A stretch of DNA of 60,984 nucleotides from contig NMRA01000303.1 of NCBI GenBank assembly GCA_002633005.1, forward strand, positions 459,947 to 520,930, in the 5' to 3' direction. Origin of the DNA: Phoronis australis. Its lineage: Eukaryota; Phoronida; Phoronidae. Positions 1 through 13,200 of this stretch are shown here, one piece after another. The notes below the pieces were generated by a model. It worked only from the letters and a program-made list of their open reading frames with translations, searched no databases and was not told the origin of the DNA. The translations under genes were made by a program, and so were the position numbers. How positions within the stretch are numbered: the first letter of the stretch is position 1; the number at the start of each line of letters is the position of its first letter.

Positions 1-250
1 CACATACATGTACTACAGTGTAGATCGATACACACATACATGTACTACAGTGTAGATCGATACACACATACATGTACTACAGTGTAGATCGATACACACA
101 TACATGTACTACAGTGTAGATCAATGCACACATACATGTACTACAGTGTAGATCGATACACACATACATGTACTACAGTGTAGATCGATACACACATACA
201 TGTACTACAGTGTAGATCGATGCTCACATACATGTACTACAGTGTAGATC
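1..250. repeat. 32-bp minisatellite at the window edge
   Basis: About 7.8 head-to-tail copies of a 32-bp unit; the core ACATACATGTACTACAGTG recurs with its start at 3, 35, 67 and so on. Copies differ at only a few bases, for example near 123 and 221. The array is cut by the window start, so its full length is unknown. There is no spacer/repeat alternation, so it is not CRISPR-like. Confidence 0.95.
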
Positions 251-1930
251 AACGGTTGTTATGTTGTTCCTCATGCACATCATAATGTGGTTAGTTCCAA
301 ACATAAAAAAGTAAAGAGACATCAAATTAACTGTTCCAACACTTTACAGAATCACCTGCAAAAGCCACTGAAACTCCAGGAAGAACGGATCGTGAAGGAA
401 ATCTGCCAAACTACAAGGATACATGTAATCAAACTGCAATGACAAGTACTGCGAAAAATAAACATCCACAGGGTGAACATAAGTTAAACTGCAAATAATA
501 GAAGGAATACAGTGGCCAGCAGATTGATTATTTATAGGTCCAGACACTATAGTGTTTCAACCCACTGAACTGACGAACACCACTTTAAGGGACCATGTGT
601 TAAGTTTTCAAGTTTATAACATCAAATCCTTCACATCTATATCAAACTGTTCAGTTTTTCGCATTTACTGAGAGTGTCCAATCCAGAAAAGCAGGTTTGG
701 ACCAGCTGGGATTTGTAAGCTAATGGTCTTTGGCGAATACGTTGTTCCATGATTTGTTCGCCAGGTTATAAATTTTCTTTGTGACGTAATAATTTTTGTG
801 ACTTTCTTGCCATCTATCAAACCCGTCCATAATACAAGAATTTGCTAATGGCACATACAATCTCATCTCAAGGTTTCACAGTTTTTCTCTTCCAAACTTT
901 GCTCACGATATCTTCACCCCCAGTCATCCGTGCCTGCACTGAATGCACACAGTAGACTATGTAAACGTTGGATCAAACTGTGTGGACGGCCACATGAGCA
1001 GCTAAACTTGGCAATGTGGCTGAATTACTGGAAGATTAAACACGAATATATTTGTTCCAATATACGTACTTTTCAGTTTATTGGCTATAGTGTTGGCCTA
1101 TCTGGTTTTGACTCCAGAGTTTCACTCGTCCGGGCGCCTTTGTCACGGCATCTACTGTATCCCAGCACTAGTCTAGCAGTAGTTCTCGGAAATTGTTGTT
1201 TTAAAGGATATTTTTAGGATTATTTTTAGAAGTGTAAACTTTATTAAGCTTGAAGGCGTCTGGCCGATAGTACAATAATATCAAAATAAAATAAAAGTAT
1301 AAAGACGCTTGTATAACTGAAATATATATAGTTCATCATCTATATTCATAGTATATTTTTCTGGTTCAACAGGGGTGCTGAAGTTATTTAGACAAGTTAA
1401 ACATTTTTGAGACGTCTTACATTAGTTTAATGAATGCAGAATGTGAACATTTTTTTGAATCCAGGAATGAACTTATCTCACAAACCATTATCTACAGTAC
1501 AATAGTTATAAAGTGAAACCCGTCCTCAGTTACAGAAATTCCATTTTTTTGGCAAATCACATAGTTTTTCCATTACCTATCATGTTTACCCCATCGTGTT
1601 TCAATTTCTAGACAATTATTGGGAATTTAATCTTAGTTATGAATTTTCTGAGATTTTTATTTTCTATCACGTCTAAGTATTGCGCAATACAGAAATATTG
1701 AAAAACGTCAGCATGCAAAATTAATTTACCATTACAATCGACTTTTCTTGGAATGCACAATCCTTTAACCTTTGTTGAAATTCAGACAGAAATGTCGCTT
1801 TGTCACCTACCCCTTACAGAGCCCAGACATAGCTACATCCATATTTACACAACAAATGTCTTATACGAGTCGCCCAATTTGTTCTTCCATGTTTGTCGTA
1901 TATTCTCAACAGTTCGTACGATTCTTTTGG
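251..1930. other. Non-coding, no recognisable gene
   Basis: AT-rich DNA. The longest open frame (930-1217, plus) has no recognisable motif or splice context. I see no gene here. Confidence 0.5.
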
Positions 1931-1937
1931 AAGCCTA

Positions 1938-3959
1938 TCACTGGGCATTTCTAAAATTTTTTAACCAATACTTGATAAATCTTATAAAGTAATTAACATA
2001 CACTGGGAATCTTCCCAGTTCTCCAAGCACTGGACAGTTGAAAGTTTTATTTCTGACTCTTAATATATGTTTACAAAAAGTTACCTGCGCATTCTCAATG
2101 GCTTTGTTGGGTTTATAGCCCCACACTTCTCAGCCGTAGCATCGTGTGGGTGCTATTGTTTTATCAAATATTTGCAAGGCAGTTTCGCAATTTAAGCCAC
2201 TGATGGTTCTATCAAATCTTATCAAAGAAAACATAGCCTTCCTAGCTTGTCCAGCATGTTAGGGAGGAGAAAGTACATCCTTAGTACTTAAAAAACGACA
2301 CTGTGTTCATTGGTTGTAAATTATATGACCACTTCTCAATATCTTTCAAAAGACCACCATTTGGAAAACCATAATCTTTATTTTATCAACATTGACCTCT
2401 ATCCCAAATTGTTTAGATAAAAGTTCTATAATCATTATTTGTTTTTGCAACTGTCTTGATGTGTACGCAATATTTGCCATGTCATCAGAATACAGTAAAC
2501 ATAATACATTAGGAGAGTCACTGTCAATAGAAATACCCTGACAATTGGATTCTTTCAGGCGTTTGATTAAATTTAAAAATACTGAGAACAAGAAAGGACT
2601 TAGTACACACCCTTGACTCACTCCTGTTGTGCATTTAAAGAACTTGTTCTTTGAGCATTATCCACTCGTACACACGATTCTAACTTTTCATACATTGATT
2701 GGATACGTTTCTATATGTTGCCATGGAAGTCAGCATTGATAAGTTTATGGAATAAGAATCTGAATCGTACACTATCAGACGTCTTTTTGTAATCAACGAA
2801 CATAGAGTACCAACTACCCTTTTTCTTACTTAAATATTTCTGCGCCAATGCATTCAGGGTAAATATCTGGTCAATCGTGCTGTATGATTCTCTAAATCCA
2901 GCTCGCTCTTCATACAAAGTTTCTGTATCGGTCGCCCACTCAACCAGTCGGTTATTAAATATATTTAGAAACGATTTGTTTATTATGTTTAGCAAAGATA
3001 TGCCTCGATAGTTGTTTAAATCATCGTGACTTCCTTTTTTGTGTATCGGGACAATAAGCGCTTTACACCAATCCCTTGGCAAACACTTTGTAAATAAAAT
3101 GGCATTAAACTACTTAGTCAGTTATGGGACTATAGATAGTTGAGAGAGCTTAATGAGTTCACCAGGAATTCCATCTACGACAGTGGCCTTTTTATTCTTA
3201 ATACATTTAAATGCATTGTTTATTCAGAACCACGTTATTATCAAAACATTTGTTGCAGTGTCCGCCATGCAATTCGTTATTGAGGTCAACTTGAGAGGCA
3301 AATTCTTCGTCCAATAATGAACAACTAGAATTTAATAGGATATCAAGGTATGTCTTCCACTGATGTGCAGTGATATCATTTTTAGTTACATGCTTCTCTT
3401 TTATTCTGTTTTTTAATAATTTTCCAGCATTTATTTGGGTCTTTAGCCGTTTGTTTAATTTGATCACGCATCGATATTCTATACAGCTCTTGTTTATTTT
3501 TAACAGTATTTTGAAATTACTCTTTAATCTTCTATATTCATTTATAGTACACTACATCTACCTTTTCGCGATTTATTTAATGAGCTCTTTTTCTCTCTTG
3601 ACTTTCCTCGTCCCACCACTGTGGCTTGTTCTCGCTCCTTTATTGGTAACAATTGTTCTTGCCTTGGTAATTCCCTTTGACTCACCTTCTGTTTTGTAAA
3701 ACGATTCTTAAGTTCCAACCATATGGTCTATGTTATTGTTTTCTATACTTCCATTAAGGTGAGACAGAATTGTTTTGGCATATTCACCGTTCAATTGACT
3801 AAGACATTTATCTGCCAGTGAACTATTCCATCGAATTCGTTGGCAAGTAAAGACACCATCCTGTTCGGCACCACAATTAATTGGTGTGGCCAGGTTTAAC
3901 GTACATGATAGTGGGTAGTGATCAAAGACCTCATGGGTAGTCACTGTAAAGTCAGTCAC
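1938..3959 (-). mobile_element. Decayed non-LTR retrotransposon, reverse transcriptase part
   Basis: Read on the minus strand from 3959 down, separate frames give in order the end of an endonuclease (FDHYPLSC, equivalent to the SDHxPL motif), a linker, RT blocks (NNYRGISLLNIINK, then EERAGFRESYSTIDQIF, then FVDYKK.SDSVR), the thumb/palm block with SQGCVLSPFLFSVFL and YSDDM (the YxDD catalytic motif), and a C-terminal WGYKPNKAIEN region. The block at 3082-2711 is in a different frame from those at 2621-2346 and 2126-1938, so the copy is dead. Domain order matches an apurinic-type endonuclease LINE. The N-terminal endonuclease lies at 5543-6375, separated by about 1.8 kb of unrelated DNA. Confidence 0.85.
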
Positions 3960-3961
3960 CT

Positions 3962-5770
3962 AGTTATATAACTCGCTTTTCATCTTTTATATAAAATGCA
4001 TCGTTTGCACAAACTCCGTCTTCCACGCTCCACTACAGACCTTCGTTGCGCCCGTTGCGGCATCGTCTTGGTCCCAGGTATTGCACCGCCCCCCTATTTG
4101 GATTCAGGGTGTTCTATTTTTTCTGGCGGGCCGTTTATTCGCGGACGCGGAGGGAGGGTGGCCGGTTTCGTACTGGCCTTGGTGACGTCAATTGGTCGGC
4201 TCAATGGCTTGGTGACGTCACTCCATCGGCTAAATTTCACTCCTTCCGGCTTCTGTGGCGTGTATAATTCATCGGGCCTATCGCCGCCAAAATCAATGAT
4301 GCCTCACTGTAAAATTCTTACTCTTCCTTGAGTAAACTAAATTATTAACCTTGGTGTTGGAAAATTGGCGTTCTTTAGTTATTTTGCTGCTAAAATTGTG
4401 ATGCGCTCTTTCGGCGCTATTGCGTCTACCCAGTTGGCCAATTTCCACGTTATTCAATCAAATGTGAGGTTGCGTACATGTCATAACAACCGTTAGTTTT
4501 TACTTTATTATTATCAAAAAGCCTAATTTCAGAAAAAAAAACTCTCGAGAGATATCGCGAAATTTTCGGAAATGGTGAGTATGTGCTCGTTTTCAAAACG
4601 GCCACAGATTTTCCATTGCTACAAAAGGCGGAGATTTACAAAAAATAGCGTTTATTAGATTGTCTTTTTACTTCAATAAACGGCTGTAACTGGCAAGATG
4701 ACAGTGGGTTCATTCTCAGATTCTGCAAGCACCTCTGTAGATTGTTAGCTCTAAGTTTCACGACGAGGTGACAAGCTGAGCACCGGGGTTGTGTGAAATT
4801 TTGGTGTCTAACGGAGCTCTACGCACAGCTACCTAGCTGTATGTTGACAATAATCTTCATAAGATAGCTGGCTTTCTACCTCAGTATGTTCATTTTTGAT
4901 GCAACTTTTGTAAACGCATCTGTATACTTTGTGTACTATATGATATTTCACTCGTTAAATATATTTATGTGAGAATATGGACTCCTCCCTCTTATACCCC
5001 CATCTTTCGGACTGTCCAATAACCCCTTGTGTGGATTCGCATGCGGTCCTCCTGCACTCAAGGCACTAGGACATTGCATTTCCAGCCTCACTATTGGTTC
5101 GTTTGCACTACTGCCACGAGTTTGGTCAGCTCCTGGCTCCCATAGGCTGATGATTGTCACGTGTCATAGGGCTCCTTTGTTCTCAAGAAAGTCATATTTC
5201 CTGCCATCAGTACTTCGCTTTGCAGCACTTAGGTTCGAGCTAATCTCTATTCATTTTTCCCACCCTCTACAACCCTCTACTTTGGGTAGTTCCTCTTACC
5301 TGAGTGCTGGCGCTTTTTATTGCCCATCTTTCCAGAGATTATTATTTTATCTTTATGTTATTTGTACACTCATATTTCTGTACCTTATCAGTCATAATAA
5401 ATGACCTTATATCGCCTATACACGGTCTCCTTTGTATCTCTGGAAACGGACCTGGCGACGCACCTATTATTTTCAGGACATATTCCGAGCATAAACAGTA
5501 TTTTAAATGCATTCTTAGTTTTCACTTTAAAAGAATATCTGATTATTGTGTTACGGCAGGGTCAAATGTTCTGGAAAGAAATTTGTACTGCCTGGGAAAA
5601 GAATCCCGCAGCTGCACACCTTGCCTACTAAAATCTGACAGTGACTGTTCTGCTTGAAGCTTTGAACACGGTCTTTTCAAGAAGTATTCCTGTCTCTTGT
5701 GACGAACACTAATGTTCACTCTTAGGAATACATGTATCTGTTTCCCTCGGCGTTTCCCACCGTAGCTAAT
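3962..5770. other. Segment interrupting the LINE
   Basis: The endonuclease reading frame breaks after DYVIIS near 5770 and resumes just before FDHYPL near 3958, so the DNA between looks inserted. It contains a GC-richer patch (about 4040-4270) with two GGTGACGTCA sites, but no protein or terminal repeats I recognise. Alternatively, part of it is divergent endonuclease sequence. The exact borders and a target-site duplication were not resolved. Confidence 0.4.
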
Positions 5771-6375
5771 AATAACATAATCAACAACTGCACTACCTTG
5801 AGAAGTGACCATACCAGGGTTGCCATTCTCATATCTACCATTCAGTATGTGAATACCAAACGTTTTGCATAACTGCTATAAGCTTCTCCAAAGTTATTAG
5901 CATTACCATCAAGCGAATACCTAGGAGTATCAAACAAGTCAAAATCATACAAATCATGATCACTACATGCCATGTTATCATCAAATATATAATCTGGGGA
6001 TGAACCAGTCCTCGCTTTAAAATCCCCAGTCTGTATTATGTGCACCTCTTCATTGTTGTAAACAGTAGGTGATTCTAGAGCAACATAAGTCAAATTATAA
6101 TGTACGTCTTTGTCCAGATTGAACGCTTGACCATCACAAACAATTCCTATCATGTCAGGAAACACAGAAAATGTGTTGACTGACCACCACACCTCCTGAA
6201 TATTTACCATAATATGCGCTTTAGCTCTGGAATTTTCAAATCCTACAAAACCGGCAAATGCATGTTTAAACTGACTTTTTTCTTTTGCCCAGGTTTCTGT
6301 GATTTCTATTACATCCCTTTCCATAAGCTCGTCCATCAGATCGGGGATACATGTATGCGGACTATTCTGTTCCAA
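5543..6375 (-). mobile_element. Decayed LINE endonuclease domain
   Basis: Minus-strand frames 6375-5842 and 5812-5543 carry hallmarks of an exonuclease/endonuclease/phosphatase domain: EITETWA near the start (the (L)TET(W) motif), TGDFKARTG (equivalent to GDFNARTG), then QGSAVVDYVIIS (the S-x-x-D-Y block). They are in different frames and joined by a frameshift near 5820. This is the N-terminal half of the LINE whose RT part lies at 1938-3959 on the same strand. Confidence 0.8.
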
Positions 6376-6429
6376 CTTGGATTCAAGACCGTGTGAGTTC
6401 CATGTTGATATTCTAAGGCCTCGATTAAA

Positions 6430-7227
6430 TTATGACCGAATCTACTAAGTATGGTGCTATGTACAATGCAACCAAGGAAACCCCTCTAAAGAATGGACAA
6501 AATGTAAACACGTAGTGAATTGGCTTTTTCAACTGAAGGTCCCTTTGCGAGCTACACGAGTAGGCTCATAGAAGTGATTGATTTTTGAGTGATAAATCCT
6601 ACATGACCTATTTTAGTTCATGGTCCAGCTGGCAGGTGCCGGCGGCTGGATGCGAATTATTTGACAGGTTAAGTCCAATATCTACATGTGGGTGAAACTG
6701 AAGTATACGAAAACGTCCTTCAGTAATTTATTACCAGATCATAGATGATAAGATGTCTGATTGAAATCTTTATTGGATTTCCTTTCACTCCCCGTAAATT
6801 AATCAACAAAGGATTTATATATGCGTAATTTATTTGGCCATCGTTCCAGATATCTCAATAAAATGAGTAGAGAGAATAACATTGCAATAGCCACTGCCAT
6901 TTTCAAAACGAAGAATACTGAAATGGTTGCTCTAATACAGGGTGTCAATAAATTGAGAAATTCTGCATAAGTGAAGCTAAAATGTGGAACAACAGTCCTA
7001 CATGTACAGTGTCATACTGTTAAAAATAACCCGGATGTTTAGACCAGGAGCATGTTCAGTGATGTCAAAGGCTTCTTTGATCCTGAGCTCTTGACAATTT
7101 TTTCGCTGATTTCAGAACTCTTAAACACCCAGATGTACAGCAGTTTCCACAGTGTCTTGAAGCCTGCAAGTGTTTAAAGATATTTGAGTTTGCATCCCTG
7201 ACAAGGAGTTCCTTGATTCTATAGTTG
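6430..7227. other. Non-coding, no recognisable gene
   Basis: Between the LINE and the TTAA-flanked element. No motif or exon seen. Confidence 0.45.
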
Positions 7228-8883
7228 TTAAAGGAGCATGCCACCCGAAAAACAACCTAATTTGTATCAATTTAGATCGAGTAGTTCTACTCCATAACGA
7301 CACGTACGGTTGCGTTACCTGACACCTAACGGCAGACGGAGGTGTCGAAATTATCCAATGACGTCATCGGTTTCACAAGCAGTCTGTTAAGCAGTTCACA
7401 ACACGGGTTACTGTTGTCAGCTTATCGCTTGAAGTCATCGTTTAACACTAATAAATCATCAAACTTCGATGCAAAACCCTTAAAAATACACAGAGTTGTT
7501 ATATAAACGTGTTGATTTATTTCGTTCTTACGGATTTATTGGTATTTAGACACACCGTAGCCTACAACGTTCGGCAGGCCAATAAGGTCCGTAGGAATTT
7601 GGGGTCTGTTCGGAGATAATTTCGAAGTATTTTCCGTGAGATACAGATCTGTGTTGTTTAGACTTGTGATTTTTTTAGTTCTAAACACAAAACGCTTGTT
7701 AGCCTGGTCAATGGCTCGTAGCACGATCAGTCCCGTCGCGGCCGGCCGGATTGACTTGTTATCCCCGCCAGTGGCTCGGAAACTGATCAGACATCACGAA
7801 CATAAACCAGCCAAAGTTCATTGGAAACTAAACTTCCAGTCAAAATAATACTATACTAGTAAGCCAAAGTAATGTGCACCTGATTATATTGGTGAATTAG
7901 ACACGAAACTGCGAATCTACTTACTCGTCGGGGGCCGCGAATTCAGGTTCCGCTTTGGCCACAGCACCGTCATGGCAGAAGTTGTACATTGACAATCATT
8001 ACTTGAGTAATGTAACTGTAAATAAAGATTCCCCTAACACCTGGCCGTGGGATGGAAATCGAGTTGTTTCGCAACTGTTTCTGCCAGCAAACAGTAAATT
8101 AGCATGAGCTCACACGGCCTAGGAGTGTCCCGTCAATTAGTTTTATTGCACCTAAAGCCGGTAACGCAGTGAATTATTCATTGTTGACTTCTCAAATCAT
8201 TTGCACTCACGAACACTTCAAAGGCATTACAAAATGCATCTAACGAGACAGACTTTGTTTCAGTTTTATATAAGTATTGGTTAGGGTGAGAATAATTCAT
8301 TTTGAAACAGAACACTCAGTAATAAACGCCAACATGGCAACTCGCAATCCCGACTTAGGACGAGCTAGAGCTCATCAGTCCCGACTTCGCAGGTGGATCG
8401 TTAAGTTTTACAGGCTATAAATTTGAACAGGAATACAGTGATGAAGGAATACTAGAGAAGCGCAGTGAACAAGCTCAGACAACGGAACGTAAGGAGTTAT
8501 TTGGTAAGCCGGCATTCGTCAGGCACTGTCGACGTCTGCTGGCCACAGACACGGCCTCATACTTTCTATTTACAACGTACATTTCATTCTTCACTACCGT
8601 GAGCCACTTTCTAAGTATTTTGGACTCTCGAGGAAGTAAAAAAAACGCTATACCGCTTTCCTCGCAGCTGCTTAGTTCGGACAAGCGGGAACGATGCACC
8701 GCAACATAGCGGCATTCACTCTGCATATGAAACACTGACGTCGCTAGCGTCGTTTCTCACCTTCCTCATAGGTTAACGCGACACCTCTTGGCGAGGTAAG
8801 GTCGACCGTATGCGAGGCGATGTGGATATAGACCGATTAAGACGGCAAAAACACTAATTAAATCGGGCGGCATTCTCCTTTAA
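7228..8883. mobile_element. TTAA-flanked DNA transposon, probably non-autonomous
   Basis: Left end TTAA at 7228-7231, then AGGAGCATGCCACCCGA (7232-7248). The right end 8863-8879 is its reverse complement, AGGAGAATGCCGCCCGA, followed by TTAA at 8880-8883. The 17-bp terminal inverted repeats have two mismatches. A TTAA target duplication is used by piggyBac and Kolobok transposases; inverted repeats starting AGG fit Kolobok better than piggyBac, whose ends usually begin CCC. I see no transposase inside the roughly 1.65 kb, so it is probably moved in trans. The class is inference. Confidence 0.65.
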
Positions 8884-9507
8884 GTGGAGAGTAATCTGGC
8901 CAATATTACCTGTGCTACACCCTGCTTACTTAAATATGTACTTGGCCATGGACTTCAAAAAGTCTTGAATTTTGGCCAACATTTCTGCTTTAAACGATGA
9001 AAATGCCACCATATTAATTCAGGACATTGTTGGAGATATTTGTATACATGCATGCTAACTTATCGGATTTGTTCAAGTGTTTCTCAACGAAAGTATGGTG
9101 ATGATGTTTAGTTTTTATGACATTAACAGAACAAATTGTACGATTGTGAAGTATGACAGTCGCTTTCACGTTATAAAGGAATATAATATTGTGATGTCTC
9201 ATATTCTTGTTTCCCATGCCCTGTGAAACAGAAGTCTTAGGCGGAGCCGGGGAAGTCAATAAAGAGTCCATCTTGTGTTCATACATGTAGCTCGGCGGCA
9301 CCGTGTTTTGTGAATTGTAAGATGTTTAAAATCAACAGAGCAGATCCTGGTACTTTTTTTTCTTATTGAAACGATCATTTACACCGTTCGTAGTAACGGC
9401 ATTGCGTTTAGTTTATTTCAGAATTATTACTTTGTCATTCTCTACTTTCACGCTTTAGCGGCGCTGCAATCGCCCGGCTCGAAAACGAGGTTACACGACG
9501 CATCAGA

Positions 9508-9668
9508 ATGGAAGCTCCCAGTGCTTGGTCAAAATTGATTGACGGTTTACCAATTATCAGTCTTTCCAGTGTGGACGCTATTTCCCAAAAATATACAAAA
9601 ACGCCGAAAAATTCAACTCAGAAAGGCTACAAGTTCTTTTGGGATCATTATATTCACAACGTAGAAGG
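9508..9668 (+). CDS. Single coding exon of an uncharacterised gene family
   Basis: ATG at 9508 opens a frame of 53 codons ending in VEG with donor GAAG|GTAAGT at 9669 (phase 1). Residues about 20-53 include SQKYTKTPKNSTQKGYKFF and WDHYIHNVE. I recall a similar K-GYKFF-x-E-GYIHNV block at the start of SWIM/YqaJ-type uncharacterised proteins expanded in marine invertebrates, from memory only. It lacks a signal peptide, so it is unlikely to be the missing first exon of NIDO gene 1, although its donor phase would fit exon 2 at 10223. No partner exon was found; it may be a stranded fragment. A single ambiguous base lies at 9683. Confidence 0.5.
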
Positions 9669-10222
9669 TAAGTTTTAGTTTTNCAGGACAAGGAAGACTT
9701 TTGGACAAGATCTTAAAACTCGCGAACTATAGGATTGGTGGTACACAGAATCACGTAATTTTGTTGGAGGCACTTTGCTATTGAACAATTTCATCGATGG
9801 CAAAGGTTATTCCTTCTGAGAAAAGCTGTAACAAAATTCTACAATTCTGCAAACATAGCAAAAACAATAATACTCGTTTGTACCCCTTGTTTGTTATTCA
9901 ACCAACTTCTGAATCATTGTTTACAACTTTAATAAATATAAAGCGTCTCCGCCTCAGTTTTTCTTTCATATTTTTGTTTATTTCCCTAGTATAAATCAAT
10001 ACAATAGGTAAAACGACTCAGTTTAATGAGATCAATGCTTTTATCGCCTTTTCAGAGGTTACTTAGACGAAACAACTTACAGTATGTCTTCAAATTGTTT
10101 CTAACTGTCTATTAAAGGCTTCGTGTATGTACATGTAACATGTAGTCTACATGCTCGTAGAATACAAAACAGATGCAGAGACATTCAACACGTAGACTGA
10201 TTTATTGTGTCGATTTTTCAAG

Positions 10223-13200
10223 AACCTGAGGGAGCAAGAATAAAGATTACGCAGCCTGGCACTGACTCGGGGACGCCTGAAGCACTTACTAGCAACTCCA
10301 AGATGTTTCCATTCGGGCCAGCCGCAGGAGACACTCTCATGGGAACGACGGACGACGGCTGTGTAAAGTTTTCTTATGGGACAAGCATTTCATACTTCGG
10401 TTCATACTATAGGTCTTTGTGGGTAAGTTAACGATTTGATGCCAAAACAAAGGTGGTTTCGGTAAAGCATGAAAAAATAGTCCACGTAATAACCATTGGG
10501 AGAGACCATAGCAGCAGAGTTGGCGGGAGAGTGAACCAGAGTTTGTCGAACTTCATTTTTTCTGTTGAATCGGCACCTTTCTCCGGCCTTAAGGGGTGTT
10601 AAGATAGTGATATTGGGTGAGCATCTTTATTATAAGAAGACGGAAAGTAATCCAGAATTGGCCTTTGTGTTATCTTTTTTATATTTACCTCACAGTGCCT
10701 ACTCTATTGAGGCTAAATAGCAAAACACGAGTGTGATGAACTCTTTATTTTTAGAGGTGTATTGAAAATTTCTGGGTGAAAGTGGTGGTACAGGGCACTA
10801 CGAAACAGCAATAAGCTATTGGTACCATGTGGGTATTGCGGAACAAATGTATCTGGGTTAGCATGTAGGAATGAATGAACAAGGTGGCTATCGCCACATG
10901 GACAGGGTTGTTCGTGGACGAGCGGCCCTGTCCACCGCCAATTACGACCCTTCACACACTGTTCAGGTGAAACAACTTGAAAATTGAAGGGGCAGTCTAT
11001 GTAAAAGCAGTGGATTTTCAAAAATCAGTCTGTACGTCAAAATTCAAAGCAACTTCATGTTTTTTGTATATGATAGGTATCCTAACAAAATTCTGAATGC
11101 CACATTTTGTGCATCCAATGACCCCAATTGATCATATTAGCTGTCTCCATATTTGTATGTTTTCAGCAACGAAAATAAATAACTTACAAAATAGATTGAA
11201 AGTTTTACTTTGATGGCTGGTCTAACCAATGAATTCTGTAAATAATCGGTAGGCATTTACTCAAATTCACAGCTTTGTGCTAGACAGGGGAGATAATCCA
11301 CATAGCCCTTTTCCTAAATAATTTTATTGGCTGTTTTTGTGACCGTCTTACTGCCATATTGCACGTTGTACATGTACCTTTATTTAACTATTTAAACATA
11401 AAGCTAAAGAACAAATCTTGATGACTATATTGCCTCAACTTTACATTTAGTGAAAATGTCCTACAAATGATGAGCATAGTGTACAGACAAATTGAACGAA
11501 TTTTTTTAACAAGAAATATGCTTTAAATTGTTTTGAAAGTCAAATGTAAGGTCTTTCAAATGAAAGCAATTTGTTTTCTGGTTGTATTACCCAATCACTA
11601 TCAAAACTGAATCCGATAACCTTTGTATGGTGCGCCAATTGACATTAAGTTTAAGGACGTATAAAAAACTTGTACATGTAACCCACTTGTTATCTTCCAT
11701 TATCATTTATTTGACAATTGCAGGTCAATAAAAAGAAACAAATCCATTTGTAGTTTAAATTAATAAGAATTATTATTTGTAAAGACTGGGTTTGAGGCTA
11801 TCATGTTCTTAAAGAAAAAATGAAGAACGAATACCATTTCTATTCTTTAGAGAGTTTTTATCAAACAAGTGCGATGCTTTGGCATTAGTCAGTCATGGTG
11901 AAGACACTTCAAAACTTCCCAGACGCTGTACGGTGCTGTATGAATAAAAGCTAGTGACAGAGTATGAGTTCCTACTAGCCAGGATAGGCAAATTTGTGAC
12001 TGAGCAGGACCAGTCGTACGTGGAATCAAATCACTGCCATGTTCACCCAAGAGAATTTGGTTCCAGTTTTCTCCCAAGCAGAAAGTGTTTGTACTCTGAA
12101 CATCCAAGACGTTCCAGAACAAAATCTGAACGGGGTATTGACTTAAGCATTTCTCAGTGGATTGTGGTTCAATTTGGAAAGGCTCAGATTAGGTACCACC
12201 CGGAACTGAGCTTAGACGTCAAGAGCCACAAGATCAAGTGTCACAGTTGGAGTTTAATGACCCAATTTTACTTTCCTACTTTCCGCCACATATGTGTTTT
12301 ATCGTAGTTAATTGTGGTTTGTAATTGAGGTGAAATGACAATAGTGCAGCCCCCGTCGACACCTCACTAAGTGGAGCCCCCCATCCCTGGTTGGTATGTG
12401 GGTTACACACAAGTGAAAAGATGCCTGGTGCTCCCTTTGGACGACACCTGTTTAGCACACACCCCCGCCCCCCTTCAGCAAGCGCCTGGTATGTTTGCTA
12501 TGAAGTCCAGACCGTTGTGTTGAACAGTGTTCACCTAATGTCTGTCATTAACTGAGTCATTAATAACATTGCCTTGCATGAATTGTTTTTTCTCTTGACC
12601 TTGAATGTATGCCTTTTCATTCAATTAATGATCGCACTGTCAGAAATATTCACGGTTGGGGTGGCCTGCCACCGGTGTGGATTTGTCGTAACCTAGGGGA
12701 CATTACAATATGAACGCAAAATTAAAATGAGTTTTGAGTGACTTGAAGATTATTTTTGCACTCACTGAACAAAGAGAAATAACGCCCTTAGGTAACCCCC
12801 TTTCTATACCAGTGGATCTCACAAAGAAGATAAAAATACACGAGCAAGGCAGATTCGGTTGGAAGTCACGTCCAGTCTCCATGTAAACAAACAGCGACGT
12901 CATCTATCATTTAAACGAAGCAGGCATGCCAGTCACAATTGATGTACATATTTTTTTAATAACCAATAATCATCAGTGTGGTTTTGAGAGAATGGTAATT
13001 AGTAGTGCTGTCTCCTTTTTCTCTAAAAAACAAGGTTTTTACGTCGTTTTTGCTAGCTAATTACATGTTTCAAGAGGCCACCTATTGGTGGTAGAGGCAT
13101 CTCAGAAAAGGCAAATCGGAAAAAGTGCAGTTCGTGTGATGCTTCGTAACCAAAAACTACGCGCGAGGAAAAATTTTTTTATTTTAGGTTATGAAAGGTT

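Noticed and set aside
1-250. CRISPR-like array
   Set aside because: Contiguous 32-bp units without spacers; a minisatellite in a eukaryotic genome.
3996-4331. 111-codon GC-rich frame
   Set aside because: Low-complexity GC patch within an interrupted LINE; no motif.
10713-11021. 102-codon minus-strand frame
   Set aside because: Cys-rich by chance; lies in an intron of NIDO gene 1 and has no recognisable domain.
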